In this document: positions 24,121 through 32,113 of the stretch, piece after piece
How positions within the stretch are numbered: the first letter of the stretch is position 1
Layout of the letters: each line of letters starts with the position of its first letter
Source: a virus
Length of the DNA stretch: 41,601 nt
Direction: 5' to 3' (one strand)
IMG/VR virus record: IMGVR_UViG_3300030104_002752
Span: 1-41,601 of that record
The notes under the pieces: model-generated
What the model saw: the letters and a program-made list of their open reading frames with translations, nothing else
Databases searched by the model: none
Told to the model about the DNA's origin: nothing
Translations under genes and position numbers: made by a program

Positions 24121-25446
24121 TTAATAGATTCCAGCAATTCCAAACTTTGTGTTACTCCCGTAATTTAAGAACGGCTGCCAATAGTTACCCGAAGCAAGGT
24201 CTTGACCCAAAATATCTGTAGCAGTAGAAACGTTACCCAAAGTCCCGTCGATAACCGCACCATACTGGTTGTATCCCCAATACAACAGCCTGTTTCCTTT
24301 TTGACCTGCAATACCGTAATCTGTTGACGCTTGAGCAGTTGGATCGGCCTCTATTCTCACCCAGCTTGTGTCGCTACCAATCTGGACAAAGTTGCCATCT
24401 TTGTTGTCTGTGCTGTTTCCATCACCTCGACGATTCATGCCACCTTCCCCTGCGTGATACAGCTCCCCCGAACTATTAATGAGATGCATGGAATTACTTG
24501 TAAGACAGCCCTGAACCCAATCGCTTTGAGCACTCCCCCCAACATTTCCAGTTTGGGTCGGCTTCGTCAGGTCGGACGACGAGTTCAAGCCGAACCTTTC
24601 GTTACTGTCCTCTTCTCCCCAAGCGTATACCTCCCCGCCGCGTATCAAAAAGCCTCCGTCATAATTGACAGTGAAGAAGGTGACGTTCGTATTCGTAAAA
24701 TTGTCACTGTTGATTGCGGTCCAGCTAGTGGTGTTACCACTGTTGGTGTCAAGTCCAGTCCTATAGTATTGGTTCCTTCCCGCCACATAGCAAACATTAC
24801 TACTAGTCTTAGTTGCGATTGAGGAAAACCTGCCTCTTTTAACGTCTTGCCAGTCAGAGTCAGACCCAACCTGAGCCCAACTGCTGTATTGCGCGGTCGT
24901 ATTACCCGTTCCCGCATGACCATAACTGTTTCCACCTATGTGATACATCTTGCCGCTGTTGATTCCCAACGCGCCATCGTAACTAGCAGTCGCAGCCGTC
25001 CAACCAGTATCGGAGTCTCCTACACCTGTAACTTGTTGCCAAGTGTTAGTAGCTGAACCCTCTATATAGAGTGCAGAATTGCCAATCTCCCATAGCTGAC
25101 CCGAAGCAGTAATAGCATAAGCCATATACCTTCCGTAACAAATCTTGACAAAATCACTCTTTGATTCTGCCACTCTAACGTATGTCCCGTCTTTATCACT
25201 CGAAAGATTCATAACTGGGGTCGCCCCATACGCATACGCTGCTTGATTTACACTAGAGTCATTCACTCCTGCGGCCTGCATCCTCATCCCACCGAACTTT
25301 ATGAGGCCAGAAGTAGGAACTGTCTCAGTGTATGTCCCGCTGTCAGAGACGGGGTTGTACGCGCCCCCTCCAGAGGCGACATCTTGACCGTTGATTGATG
25401 CTATGTTACCCACGTCAATTGCGTTAAATGATGCTATGTCTGGCAT
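24121..25446 (-). CDS. RCC1-repeat-like beta-propeller fibre protein, 441 aa
   Basis: The N-terminus has the repeated phrase IASxNxxDVxNIAS typical of tail-fibre attachment regions (MPDIASFNAIDVGNIASING). The body consists of about seven units of roughly 50 residues with the RCC1-like pattern 'GxLYxWGxNxYGxxGxG...W...': LWEIGNSALY, MYHIGGNSYGHAGTG, CYVAGRNQYYRTGLD, VYAWGEEDSNERFG, LYHAGEGGMNRRGDG, LLYWGYNQYG. A propeller at the end of a fibre would be a receptor- or glycan-binding element. Start and stop are overlapped by neighbours in the fibre unit downstream of the portal. Confidence 0.65.
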   Translation of the reverse strand: MPDIASFNAIDVGNIASINGQDVASGGGAYNPVSDSGTYTETVPTSGLIKFGGMRMQAAGVNDSSVNQAAYAYGATPVMNLSSDKDGTYVRVAESKSDFVKICYGRYMAYAITASGQLWEIGNSALYIEGSATNTWQQVTGVGDSDTGWTAATASYDGALGINSGKMYHIGGNSYGHAGTGNTTAQYSSWAQVGSDSDWQDVKRGRFSSIATKTSSNVCYVAGRNQYYRTGLDTNSGNTTSWTAINSDNFTNTNVTFFTVNYDGGFLIRGGEVYAWGEEDSNERFGLNSSSDLTKPTQTGNVGGSAQSDWVQGCLTSNSMHLINSSGELYHAGEGGMNRRGDGNSTDNKDGNFVQIGSDTSWVRIEADPTAQASTDYGIAGQKGNRLLYWGYNQYGAVIDGTLGNVSTATDILGQDLASGNYWQPFLNYGSNTKFGIAGIY

Positions 25447-27107
25447 TATGAAAGAACGATGAAGTCATTCGATGGATTGAACCAAATCTGACCATTCGTG
25501 CTGTCGAGGCAGTACCCCACTACGCGGACGACATCGCCACTACCAGAGGGGGCCGTACCAGTAATGTCCCCTGCCGTAGTAGAGACATAGAGTTCGTCAG
25601 CGATGGTACCTGGGTCATGATCTAAAGTGAACATGCCGCGAAGAAGCATACCGTCAGAATCTGGGTCTGTGCCCAGCGCGATAGCTAGAAGGCAGCCCCC
25701 CGCAGTTGCAGTGGCGTCTGCATCAGCAGCAGCCCAAGTCCCATCAGACTTGTAGTAGCATAGCTCCCCCGCAGTCGTACTACCCGTCCCGATTTTCACA
25801 ACATCTCCTTGAACACTAAGGTCTGTGTCTGCGGTCTTAGAGAATATATTGAGCTTTGTAGTGAGGTTGGTGCTGACCAACAGGTCCCCCGTAATGTTAG
25901 CCCCTGACGCAGTTACACTAAACCTCTCGGTATCATTGATCTTGGTGTTGACCTCGTTCGCGGTGCTGAAGTCAACGTACTCCTGATCGGTAGCCGTCCC
26001 GATTTTTGTCAGGCTACTATTGATAATAGAAGTGATTGTCGTCTGAGCCGCACCGACATTCAAGGTCACAGTGCCCGTGGTGCCACCACCAGAGAGGCCG
26101 TCACCTGCAGTAACGCCTTCAATGTCACCGCCACCACCACCGCCACCGCCTGCGGCAGCAATGGTAATCTCTCCGTCAGCATTGGTAATCGTGACGTTAC
26201 TGCCAGCCGTCAGTGTAGCCACAGCAGGTCCGCTAGTACCTCCGATTAAAAGCTGACCGTTGGTGGACATAGCAGCCGCCGCAACTGTATCGGTGCCACT
26301 GTCTTGCGTGATGAGAACAGCCTTGTCAGCAAACGAAGTAGCTCCAGTTCCACCCTGGGCTACGGTAAGACTACCGACTTCTAAGTCGATGGTGCCATCA
26401 GCGTCTTGGTAGGTTGCAGTAATACCGCTCTCGGTATTGCTACTGAACATAGCACCAGCTATGTCTTGAACCGCCTCCGTGCTAAGTTGAGTGTCAGACG
26501 TTTGGTTTACATACGATAGGTTTCCAGACCCATCGGTCCTCAAAACCTGACCGCTACTACCGTTAGACGTAGGTAGGGTAAACTGCACGTCTCCTGCAAA
26601 ATCAGCATGCGCTGGAGCTTGGACGGTAACCTTGTGTGCCGCAGAGCTTTCACAGTAGAAATCAATCTTTGCAGGGCTACCAGTGCCACTTCTTAGCTCG
26701 ACATGACCGTCTGATATTTTTACACCACTCGATGAGCTAGAGCTATCTATGTTGACCTTCCCGTCTCCATTAGGCTTGATGTCAATATCCCCGTCCGAAG
26801 TGCTTACGATGTCATTACCATTGACGTCGAGATCCCCACCAAGCTGCGGGGAGCTATCTACAACGATGTTTGTGCCACCATCGGCACCGTCAGAACCATT
26901 TGAACCCGCAGGGCCTTGAGCTCCCGTAGCACCCTGAGGGCCTGTCGCACCTGTCGATCCTGTCGATCCTGTGGCACCTGTCGCGCCTGTGGCACCAGTA
27001 TCACCCTTATCGCCTTTAGCCCCTGGGCTAGAGACAGAGATACTGCTCGACGCAGGCTGAGTTACCGTTACGGTAGTCCCATCAGTTACTGTAATCGTGG
27101 TTGACAT
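25446..27107 (-). CDS. Collagen-like tail/head fibre protein, 553 aa
   Basis: Residues 29-77 are a collagen-like Gly-X-Y run (GAKGDKGDTGATGATGATG and continuing). A phage-fibre type body follows with DGDIDIKPNGDGKVNIDSS, VAQGGTGATSFADKAVLITQ, a Gly9 stretch and TAGDGLSGGGTTGTVTLNV. The C-terminal 100 residues (LCYYKSDGTW, LLRGMFTLDHDPG, VRVVGYCLDS, IWFNPSNDFIVL) look like a compact receptor-binding or trimerisation tip. Such order is common in marine-phage fibres. It starts with the TAATG overlap to the Ig-like gene upstream. No catalytic motif is seen. Confidence 0.75.
   Translation of the reverse strand: MSTTITVTDGTTVTVTQPASSSISVSSPGAKGDKGDTGATGATGATGSTGSTGATGPQGATGAQGPAGSNGSDGADGGTNIVVDSSPQLGGDLDVNGNDIVSTSDGDIDIKPNGDGKVNIDSSSSSSGVKISDGHVELRSGTGSPAKIDFYCESSAAHKVTVQAPAHADFAGDVQFTLPTSNGSSGQVLRTDGSGNLSYVNQTSDTQLSTEAVQDIAGAMFSSNTESGITATYQDADGTIDLEVGSLTVAQGGTGATSFADKAVLITQDSGTDTVAAAAMSTNGQLLIGGTSGPAVATLTAGSNVTITNADGEITIAAAGGGGGGGGDIEGVTAGDGLSGGGTTGTVTLNVGAAQTTITSIINSSLTKIGTATDQEYVDFSTANEVNTKINDTERFSVTASGANITGDLLVSTNLTTKLNIFSKTADTDLSVQGDVVKIGTGSTTAGELCYYKSDGTWAAADADATATAGGCLLAIALGTDPDSDGMLLRGMFTLDHDPGTIADELYVSTTAGDITGTAPSGSGDVVRVVGYCLDSTNGQIWFNPSNDFIVLS
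26877..27023 (-). repeat. Collagen-like Gly-X-Y coding repeat
   Basis: About 16 consecutive Gly-X-Y triplets are encoded, rich in GAT and GPQ units. Reads of this stretch show a 9-base periodicity. Such tracts change length easily by slippage, so the copy number may vary among phages. Confidence 0.75.
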
Positions 27108-27520
27108 TAGGTGAGGGCTTCAGAGATGTCATCGTTTACAGTAAAGTTCCCTTTCAAAATTGTCGTAGAAACCCCATCAAGAATCTGTTGCACATCATAA
27201 ACGTAACGCCCTGGAGTTACTTGACGCATAATGGAGTCACTAGCGGATATCGTCAAGTTCCCTGAGTCGTCAGTGGCAAATGAAAAGTTGATCCCTTCAT
27301 CTGCAGCCCTGCCACGGTTTACACTACCAATAACTAATTTTCGGTCCCCCCTCACCTTTTGCCTGCCTCTGACCTGCATAAGAAACTCGTACCCCGAAGT
27401 GCTCAAAGTGAGCGCAGTCCCCGCCGAGTCTTTCAGCAAGAGCTTTAAAGTAAAGGTGTCACCCTTTCTACATGTGATGTCCAGCTTCTCTGAAACATCG
27501 AGATTTACTTTACTAGCCAT
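27107..27520 (-). CDS. Ig-like fibre N-terminal/baseplate-type protein, 137 aa
   Basis: The protein has the pattern KLDITCRKGDTFTLKLLLKD, ALTLSTSGYEFLMQVR, SFATDDSGNLTIS and PGRYVYDVQQILDGVST. This is the order seen in BppU-like N-terminal domains and many marine-phage small proteins that start fibre gene clusters: 'rGDTf...l...dgt..dLtgy.f.mqvR...pG.Y.YDi'. It lies between the portal and the collagen-like fibre gene, with TAATG overlaps on both sides. A fibre-attachment or assembly role is inferred. Confidence 0.65.
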   Translation of the reverse strand: MASKVNLDVSEKLDITCRKGDTFTLKLLLKDSAGTALTLSTSGYEFLMQVRGRQKVRGDRKLVIGSVNRGRAADEGINFSFATDDSGNLTISASDSIMRQVTPGRYVYDVQQILDGVSTTILKGNFTVNDDISEALT

Positions 27521-29952
27521 TATTGTAGTAGTTGTGAAATGTCAAACCCGCTAGCCCCCTGCTCCTCCAAGGCTCCTCGCTCCCCCTTGCGCTGGGCTAT
27601 AAGCTTGCTCTGCTCTACAGCCTGCTTCTTCACGCGCTCGTCTTTCCTATCGTCCTTCTGCTTCTCTATCTGCGAGCGACCCATTTGGTCCGCCCCCTTC
27701 TCTGCACTGCGATTCATAATCCGCATTTGCTCAATCTCTTTCTGCATCTCGTGCTTCACCTTCGCGATAGCAATCTCAGCTTCGGTTTCGAGCTGGATCT
27801 TCTGAGCGTCTAGCTGCGCCGACATCTGCATCTCTTGCTGCTTGGCTTGCGAAGTGACCATAGCCGCTTGCTGCGCCTGCTGGGATTGCATCTGCGAGTT
27901 CTGCATAGCCATCTCTTGTTGCTTCTTCATGCGCTTCTTGCGCCTAACCATGAGCAACTGCTCCGCTTGGTTGACGTCTTTCAAAGCACGCACCGCCATA
28001 GCGTCTTCTAGGTCTAGCTCTTTCTGTGACAAAGCGATTTGGATGTTCTGCTCCAAGTACACCCTGTCCTTGTCCTCCATCTCTCGCTGCACTTGCACCC
28101 CGAAGTTGTACATAGGTAGGTCGCTGAAAGAAGACAGCACCCCCATATTGGTTTCCCCGATGGCGTTTTCATACGCTTTGAAGATGACCGACTCTGGGGG
28201 GAGTATCTGCAAGCACTTCACGACGTCTTGACAGACCTTTTTGTACAGCATCATGGCCGCATTGGTAACGTCGTAAGTGGCGTTGTTGCTGGCTGCGATG
28301 GCTTGCTCCCGAACCCCAACCAGGGCGTCGCTCTTCGGAGTAGAAGCATCGACCGCTTCGTTGATCCCCGTAGTATCGCGAATCATACGCAAGTAGTGGT
28401 TGTACAGCGTAATCAACTCATTGATGTTGCGGATGCTGTTACCGATTTCTCGTACTGGCGGGTTCTGGAACCCTCCCTCAGGGTTTTTGCTGCGGTAGTA
28501 GAAGACCCCCGTCTGCTCGTAGATATCGTGGAGCTCCAAAGGCTGCAACTCCCCACCCTTCCCGAGCTGTACGTTCTCCAACCCTTCGATATCGATTACC
28601 AACCCATCGGGCTTGGCTTTGGCGATAGCCTGCTGGAGCTTCAAGTGGGTGAGCTGCAACATATCGGCAAAGCCGACGCAGCTGTCCACCATAGACTTAG
28701 GCAATTGGTCGTTGAGGTTGACCGCGACGGCAGAGAAAGAAAGCTTGGCACGAGAGATATCGTGGATGTTCTTAGGTACGTTGGCTGTACGACCGTAGTT
28801 CAAGATGTGGTCAGTACCGAGGATGTACATACCTGAGTACACTGTCTCCACCTCCATCTTATGCGGGGTGCGCTCGTATACGCTACCTGCACGCTCCTTG
28901 TACTTCATCCCCTCGAAGAAGAACCCCGTATTGCCGTGGCGGTTTTCTTTCTCTTCGAAGTGCATGCAGTCGACAGACTTGAACTCGAAGTCCAAGACCT
29001 CCACCGTATACCCCCCGTACTGACTCTTGTCAATTTTAGATGGGTAGTAGGGGGCTTTCATAGAGCGATTCGAAGAAGCACGCTTGGCGTTCTTCGTAAT
29101 CTTCTGCAAGTCTTGCTCCGTGAGCTGGTCCCCCGCCAAGCGCTTCAGCTCTTGCAAAGGGATTTCCCTGACACAACCCGCGTATACGATGTCGTCGAGG
29201 TTGGGGTCGTCAGTGTAGCTGTGTACGAAGTTCACGGGGTCTACATACTCCACCCGAATCCCGTAGTTGCTATCGTTAGTGCGCTTGACTACGCTCATGC
29301 CCAGGGCCGCGAGATCATTAACGCAGCGACGGAAGGTGTTGTCTTCGAAGTTGTTCCAAGACAAGGTCATATCCGTGGCTACCTGGGCCGCAATCTCTGC
29401 ATCGGTCTTGATGTTGGTGTCCATCAAGATTTCTGCCTCTTCGATAGTTTCTGGGAGAGTGTCGGGGTCCTCCCCCACCAAGACCTCTCCTGTTAGCTCC
29501 TTCAGCTTCTGTAGCTGTGGGCGCAACTTAATCTGGTTTTTAATCCTGTTCTTCTCTCGGTTCTTCTCAGAAGACGAAAGCGGATCCACAGCCTCAAGGT
29601 TTGGGTATGGGTTGCGAGAGAGAATCTTGTTGACTACGACACGAACGAACTTAGGTAGGATAGGAACAGATGTGAAGTCTAAGTTCATCAAGCTCCCATC
29701 CCCGCTATTCGGGTCGAGAGCGTTCAAGAGCTGCTTATATATACTCGTGTCTTGAGTTCCGTTAGCGTAGTCTCTGTTACGAGCAAAAATGTTTTTCCTA
29801 CCCCCGTAAGTTGACGACGTGCTGTCTGTATTTCCCCACTGGCCCTCTATGGCCTTAGCGTACCTCAACCCATACTCTTTAGAGATTTTCTCCTCGTATG
29901 GGGCCAAGGGATCGGGGAAACCACCTGACTGGTCACTCTTACTGTTATACAT
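27520..29952 (-). CDS. Portal protein (crAss-like type), 810 aa
   Basis: The N-terminal part holds the pattern RYAKAIEGQW, ARNRDYANGTQDTSIYKQLL, SLMNLDFTSVPILPKFVRVVV and NKILSRNPYPNLEAVDP, which I recall in portals of crAss-like and related podoviruses. A long central region follows with the portal-type stem and crown helices (INELITLYNHYLRMIRDTTG near the middle). The last 150 residues are a Gln-rich coiled coil (KKQQEMAMQNSQMQSQQAQQ and onward). The size and the place directly after the terminase large subunit support the call. A promoter box lies 24 bases upstream of the ATG. It starts the portal-fibre unit. Confidence 0.85.
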   Translation of the reverse strand: MYNSKSDQSGGFPDPLAPYEEKISKEYGLRYAKAIEGQWGNTDSTSSTYGGRKNIFARNRDYANGTQDTSIYKQLLNALDPNSGDGSLMNLDFTSVPILPKFVRVVVNKILSRNPYPNLEAVDPLSSSEKNREKNRIKNQIKLRPQLQKLKELTGEVLVGEDPDTLPETIEEAEILMDTNIKTDAEIAAQVATDMTLSWNNFEDNTFRRCVNDLAALGMSVVKRTNDSNYGIRVEYVDPVNFVHSYTDDPNLDDIVYAGCVREIPLQELKRLAGDQLTEQDLQKITKNAKRASSNRSMKAPYYPSKIDKSQYGGYTVEVLDFEFKSVDCMHFEEKENRHGNTGFFFEGMKYKERAGSVYERTPHKMEVETVYSGMYILGTDHILNYGRTANVPKNIHDISRAKLSFSAVAVNLNDQLPKSMVDSCVGFADMLQLTHLKLQQAIAKAKPDGLVIDIEGLENVQLGKGGELQPLELHDIYEQTGVFYYRSKNPEGGFQNPPVREIGNSIRNINELITLYNHYLRMIRDTTGINEAVDASTPKSDALVGVREQAIAASNNATYDVTNAAMMLYKKVCQDVVKCLQILPPESVIFKAYENAIGETNMGVLSSFSDLPMYNFGVQVQREMEDKDRVYLEQNIQIALSQKELDLEDAMAVRALKDVNQAEQLLMVRRKKRMKKQQEMAMQNSQMQSQQAQQAAMVTSQAKQQEMQMSAQLDAQKIQLETEAEIAIAKVKHEMQKEIEQMRIMNRSAEKGADQMGRSQIEKQKDDRKDERVKKQAVEQSKLIAQRKGERGALEEQGASGFDISQLLQ

Positions 29953-29976
29953 GTGGGGTCAAGTAATTAATACCCA

Positions 29977-29984
29977 CAAATATA
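29977..29984 (-). promoter_or_regulatory. Bacteroidetes-type -7 box TATATTTG before the portal gene
   Basis: TATATTTG on the minus strand, with a 24-base AT-rich leader to the portal ATG. It lies between the terminase stop and the portal start, so portal and fibre genes can be transcribed separately from the terminase. Confidence 0.65.
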
Positions 29985-29989
29985 ATAAA

Positions 29990-32113
29990 TCAACCCCTCA
30001 CCTTATACCGCCTAAAGAACTGCTGCTCCTTGAAGTTAGACTCTTTCTTTTTGACCTTTACTTTCTGTGCTGCTAACAAAGCTAGGCCCGAGCTGATAGT
30101 CAAGTCAAACTTGGTTCTGTTGCTGATGTCATATCCAATCCAATCCTCTAGGGTGCGGTTGAAATACATGCTCCCCACTTCCCCAGTCTCCCTATTGATT
30201 CCGACATGGTCGTGGACGAAAGCCTCTATAGCTTGGGCGTGAGATTGGATTACATCGACCGAGTTAGACGGTATCCCCTTGGTCTTTACGTTGACCTTTG
30301 CGCTAGTGCTCATCAGGTGCTGCGGCCTATCCATCAAGTACCCGTCGTATCCGCGCTGCTCAAAGTACCTGGCTATACCATACTTGTTGTTCTCTATGAG
30401 TATTGGATACCCATAGAAGACCGCCGCCATAAGCACGTCTTCGTAAAAAATGGAAGCCAGCGGTGGACGGGAAGCGTACTCAAGAACAAACATGTTAGCA
30501 GGTACTTCCATATTGAACTTGTTGTATAGATGTAATGCACCCTTAGATCCCCTTCCATCAACAGTAGCATCGAGGTCGTAGCTGTCCACCCCCCCACAAC
30601 CAAGGTGAGGGTGAGGAGCGATTCTCTTGGTTCGGTCATTAGCCTTCTTGTTTCTTAACTCAGGTGGCGGCATCCAAGCCACCTTGAACCTCCCTTTGGC
30701 ATCTGGGGTGAAGACGACCTCGGTATCCTCCACCCCACCTTTCCAAGTGAACTGCCCCGTAACTACGGGGTTGGGGAAGAGGTTGTCGTTGTGATCCACT
30801 TGCTCGTATATCTGACCAATATTAAACAGGCTCCCATCGATACTATCTCGGAAGGCTTCGTCAGTAGTAAACGGGAACTGGCGGATGGTTTCGTTGAGCT
30901 CCGAGGCGTCGTGCTTTAGGCTCTCCCTTTCGTTCTTCAAGAACGTCTTGGCCCCCATATGAACGTACTCCCCATCGATGCCTTCTACGTGTTCTTCTGG
31001 GTCCTCTACTATGGGCCTCCCATAGCAATCGAAAAAACCCTCTAGCGATTCGTAAGCAGGGATAAAAAGCCTGTACAGCCCTGACCTAGTCCTCCCATTC
31101 TTGTTCCTCTCCTGCGGGTCCGAGTCCCCCCATAAATCTTTGTACTCGCTCCCCCCTTTTGCCATGGGGTTTACGGTGCTCCCGACCATGGCCTTCCCCA
31201 CGATTTTTCTTCCTACGATCAAACAGGTCCTCTGAATCCTCCAAGCCTCTCTTATGTCGGTGGGTTTTTCCCATTTCCCCGCTTCGTCTAAATACAGTAA
31301 GTGTAGCTTCTCTCCGTCGTAGGCGTTGTTCGTGGTGTTCTTCCAGTTGATGACCGTATTTAAGGCGTCCCCCACCACAGCCGTCTTGTTGTTCTTCGTG
31401 ATTTTCTTAGAAGGCTCACGGAAGGCTAGCTCCATACGCGGGTTGGTGGTGCCGTCTTGAATGGGCTTGAAGAAGAACGGGTACTTGCGGAACATAGTGA
31501 CCACCTTCTTCATGAAGATATTCTCCTGTGCGTCTTTACCCGTCTTGCTCTGTATCCCAAGCAGCTTGTCCTTAACCTGGCTAGCTTCGTCAACTATGAC
31601 TGAGGAACATATGTTTGTATATCCTGATCTACGGCACTTGGTATATAACTGTCCAATACAACGAGGGTCTGCCTCACACGCAGCCAAATGTAAGAATATA
31701 TCTCTTTGAAACTCAAGGTAGTAGGGGTGGCCGATATCTAGCACCGACCACTGCAGCATCATGTAGTGACGCCCCGTGATGTATGTAGCGTCACCTCGGT
31801 TATAAAACCAAACGCCCTCACGCCGACGGCGAAATTCTTCTTCGATATATGGACGAAACTTTTCTCGAAACTCCCGAGGCATCTCCGCCCACTCATCCAT
31901 AGAACGAATACGCGATATCTCTTTGGGTAGATCAGCTCGCCGCCAGTACTGATCCTTGATGGGTAGATTCTGGTAGAGGATGTCTTTGACTTTAGGGGGC
32001 TTTGGAAGGACAATGAGAATGCCACCGATTTCGATGTGGTCACCATGCGTGCCGTTGGGACATATCGCCACTGCTTTCTCTTCATAGCCTTTGACATCAA
32101 TTAAAACGCTCAT
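29990..32113 (-). CDS. terL: Terminase large subunit, 707 aa
   Basis: The ATPase part shows a divergent Walker A (TKCRRSGYT, residues 158-166) in place of the usual GxxxxGK(S/T), a clear Walker B (LHLLYLDEAG, 270-279) and the coupling motif GSTVN (311-315). The nuclease part begins with an acidic strand GGVDSYD (507-513), followed by YGYPILIENNKYG and PQHLMSTSAKVNVKTKG. The divergent Walker A and overall length are like the large terminases of crAss-like phages. The protein packages DNA into the prohead through the portal. Its start overlaps the stop of the T9SS type-B gene (ATGA), and the portal follows downstream. Confidence 0.88.
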   Translation of the reverse strand: MSVLIDVKGYEEKAVAICPNGTHGDHIEIGGILIVLPKPPKVKDILYQNLPIKDQYWRRADLPKEISRIRSMDEWAEMPREFREKFRPYIEEEFRRRREGVWFYNRGDATYITGRHYMMLQWSVLDIGHPYYLEFQRDIFLHLAACEADPRCIGQLYTKCRRSGYTNICSSVIVDEASQVKDKLLGIQSKTGKDAQENIFMKKVVTMFRKYPFFFKPIQDGTTNPRMELAFREPSKKITKNNKTAVVGDALNTVINWKNTTNNAYDGEKLHLLYLDEAGKWEKPTDIREAWRIQRTCLIVGRKIVGKAMVGSTVNPMAKGGSEYKDLWGDSDPQERNKNGRTRSGLYRLFIPAYESLEGFFDCYGRPIVEDPEEHVEGIDGEYVHMGAKTFLKNERESLKHDASELNETIRQFPFTTDEAFRDSIDGSLFNIGQIYEQVDHNDNLFPNPVVTGQFTWKGGVEDTEVVFTPDAKGRFKVAWMPPPELRNKKANDRTKRIAPHPHLGCGGVDSYDLDATVDGRGSKGALHLYNKFNMEVPANMFVLEYASRPPLASIFYEDVLMAAVFYGYPILIENNKYGIARYFEQRGYDGYLMDRPQHLMSTSAKVNVKTKGIPSNSVDVIQSHAQAIEAFVHDHVGINRETGEVGSMYFNRTLEDWIGYDISNRTKFDLTISSGLALLAAQKVKVKKKESNFKEQQFFRRYKVRG

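Noticed and set aside
26877-27023. Repeats resembling a CRISPR array in the collagen-like tract
   Set aside because: Nine-base coding periodicity with no spacers; fully explained by Gly-X-Y codons. No other array-like repeats were seen.
28228-29496. Two plus-strand frames of 202 and 211 aa opposite the portal gene
   Set aside because: Overlap the portal completely, rich in Val/Arg/Leu/Gln as expected for antisense of the portal's codons, and without recognisable motifs.
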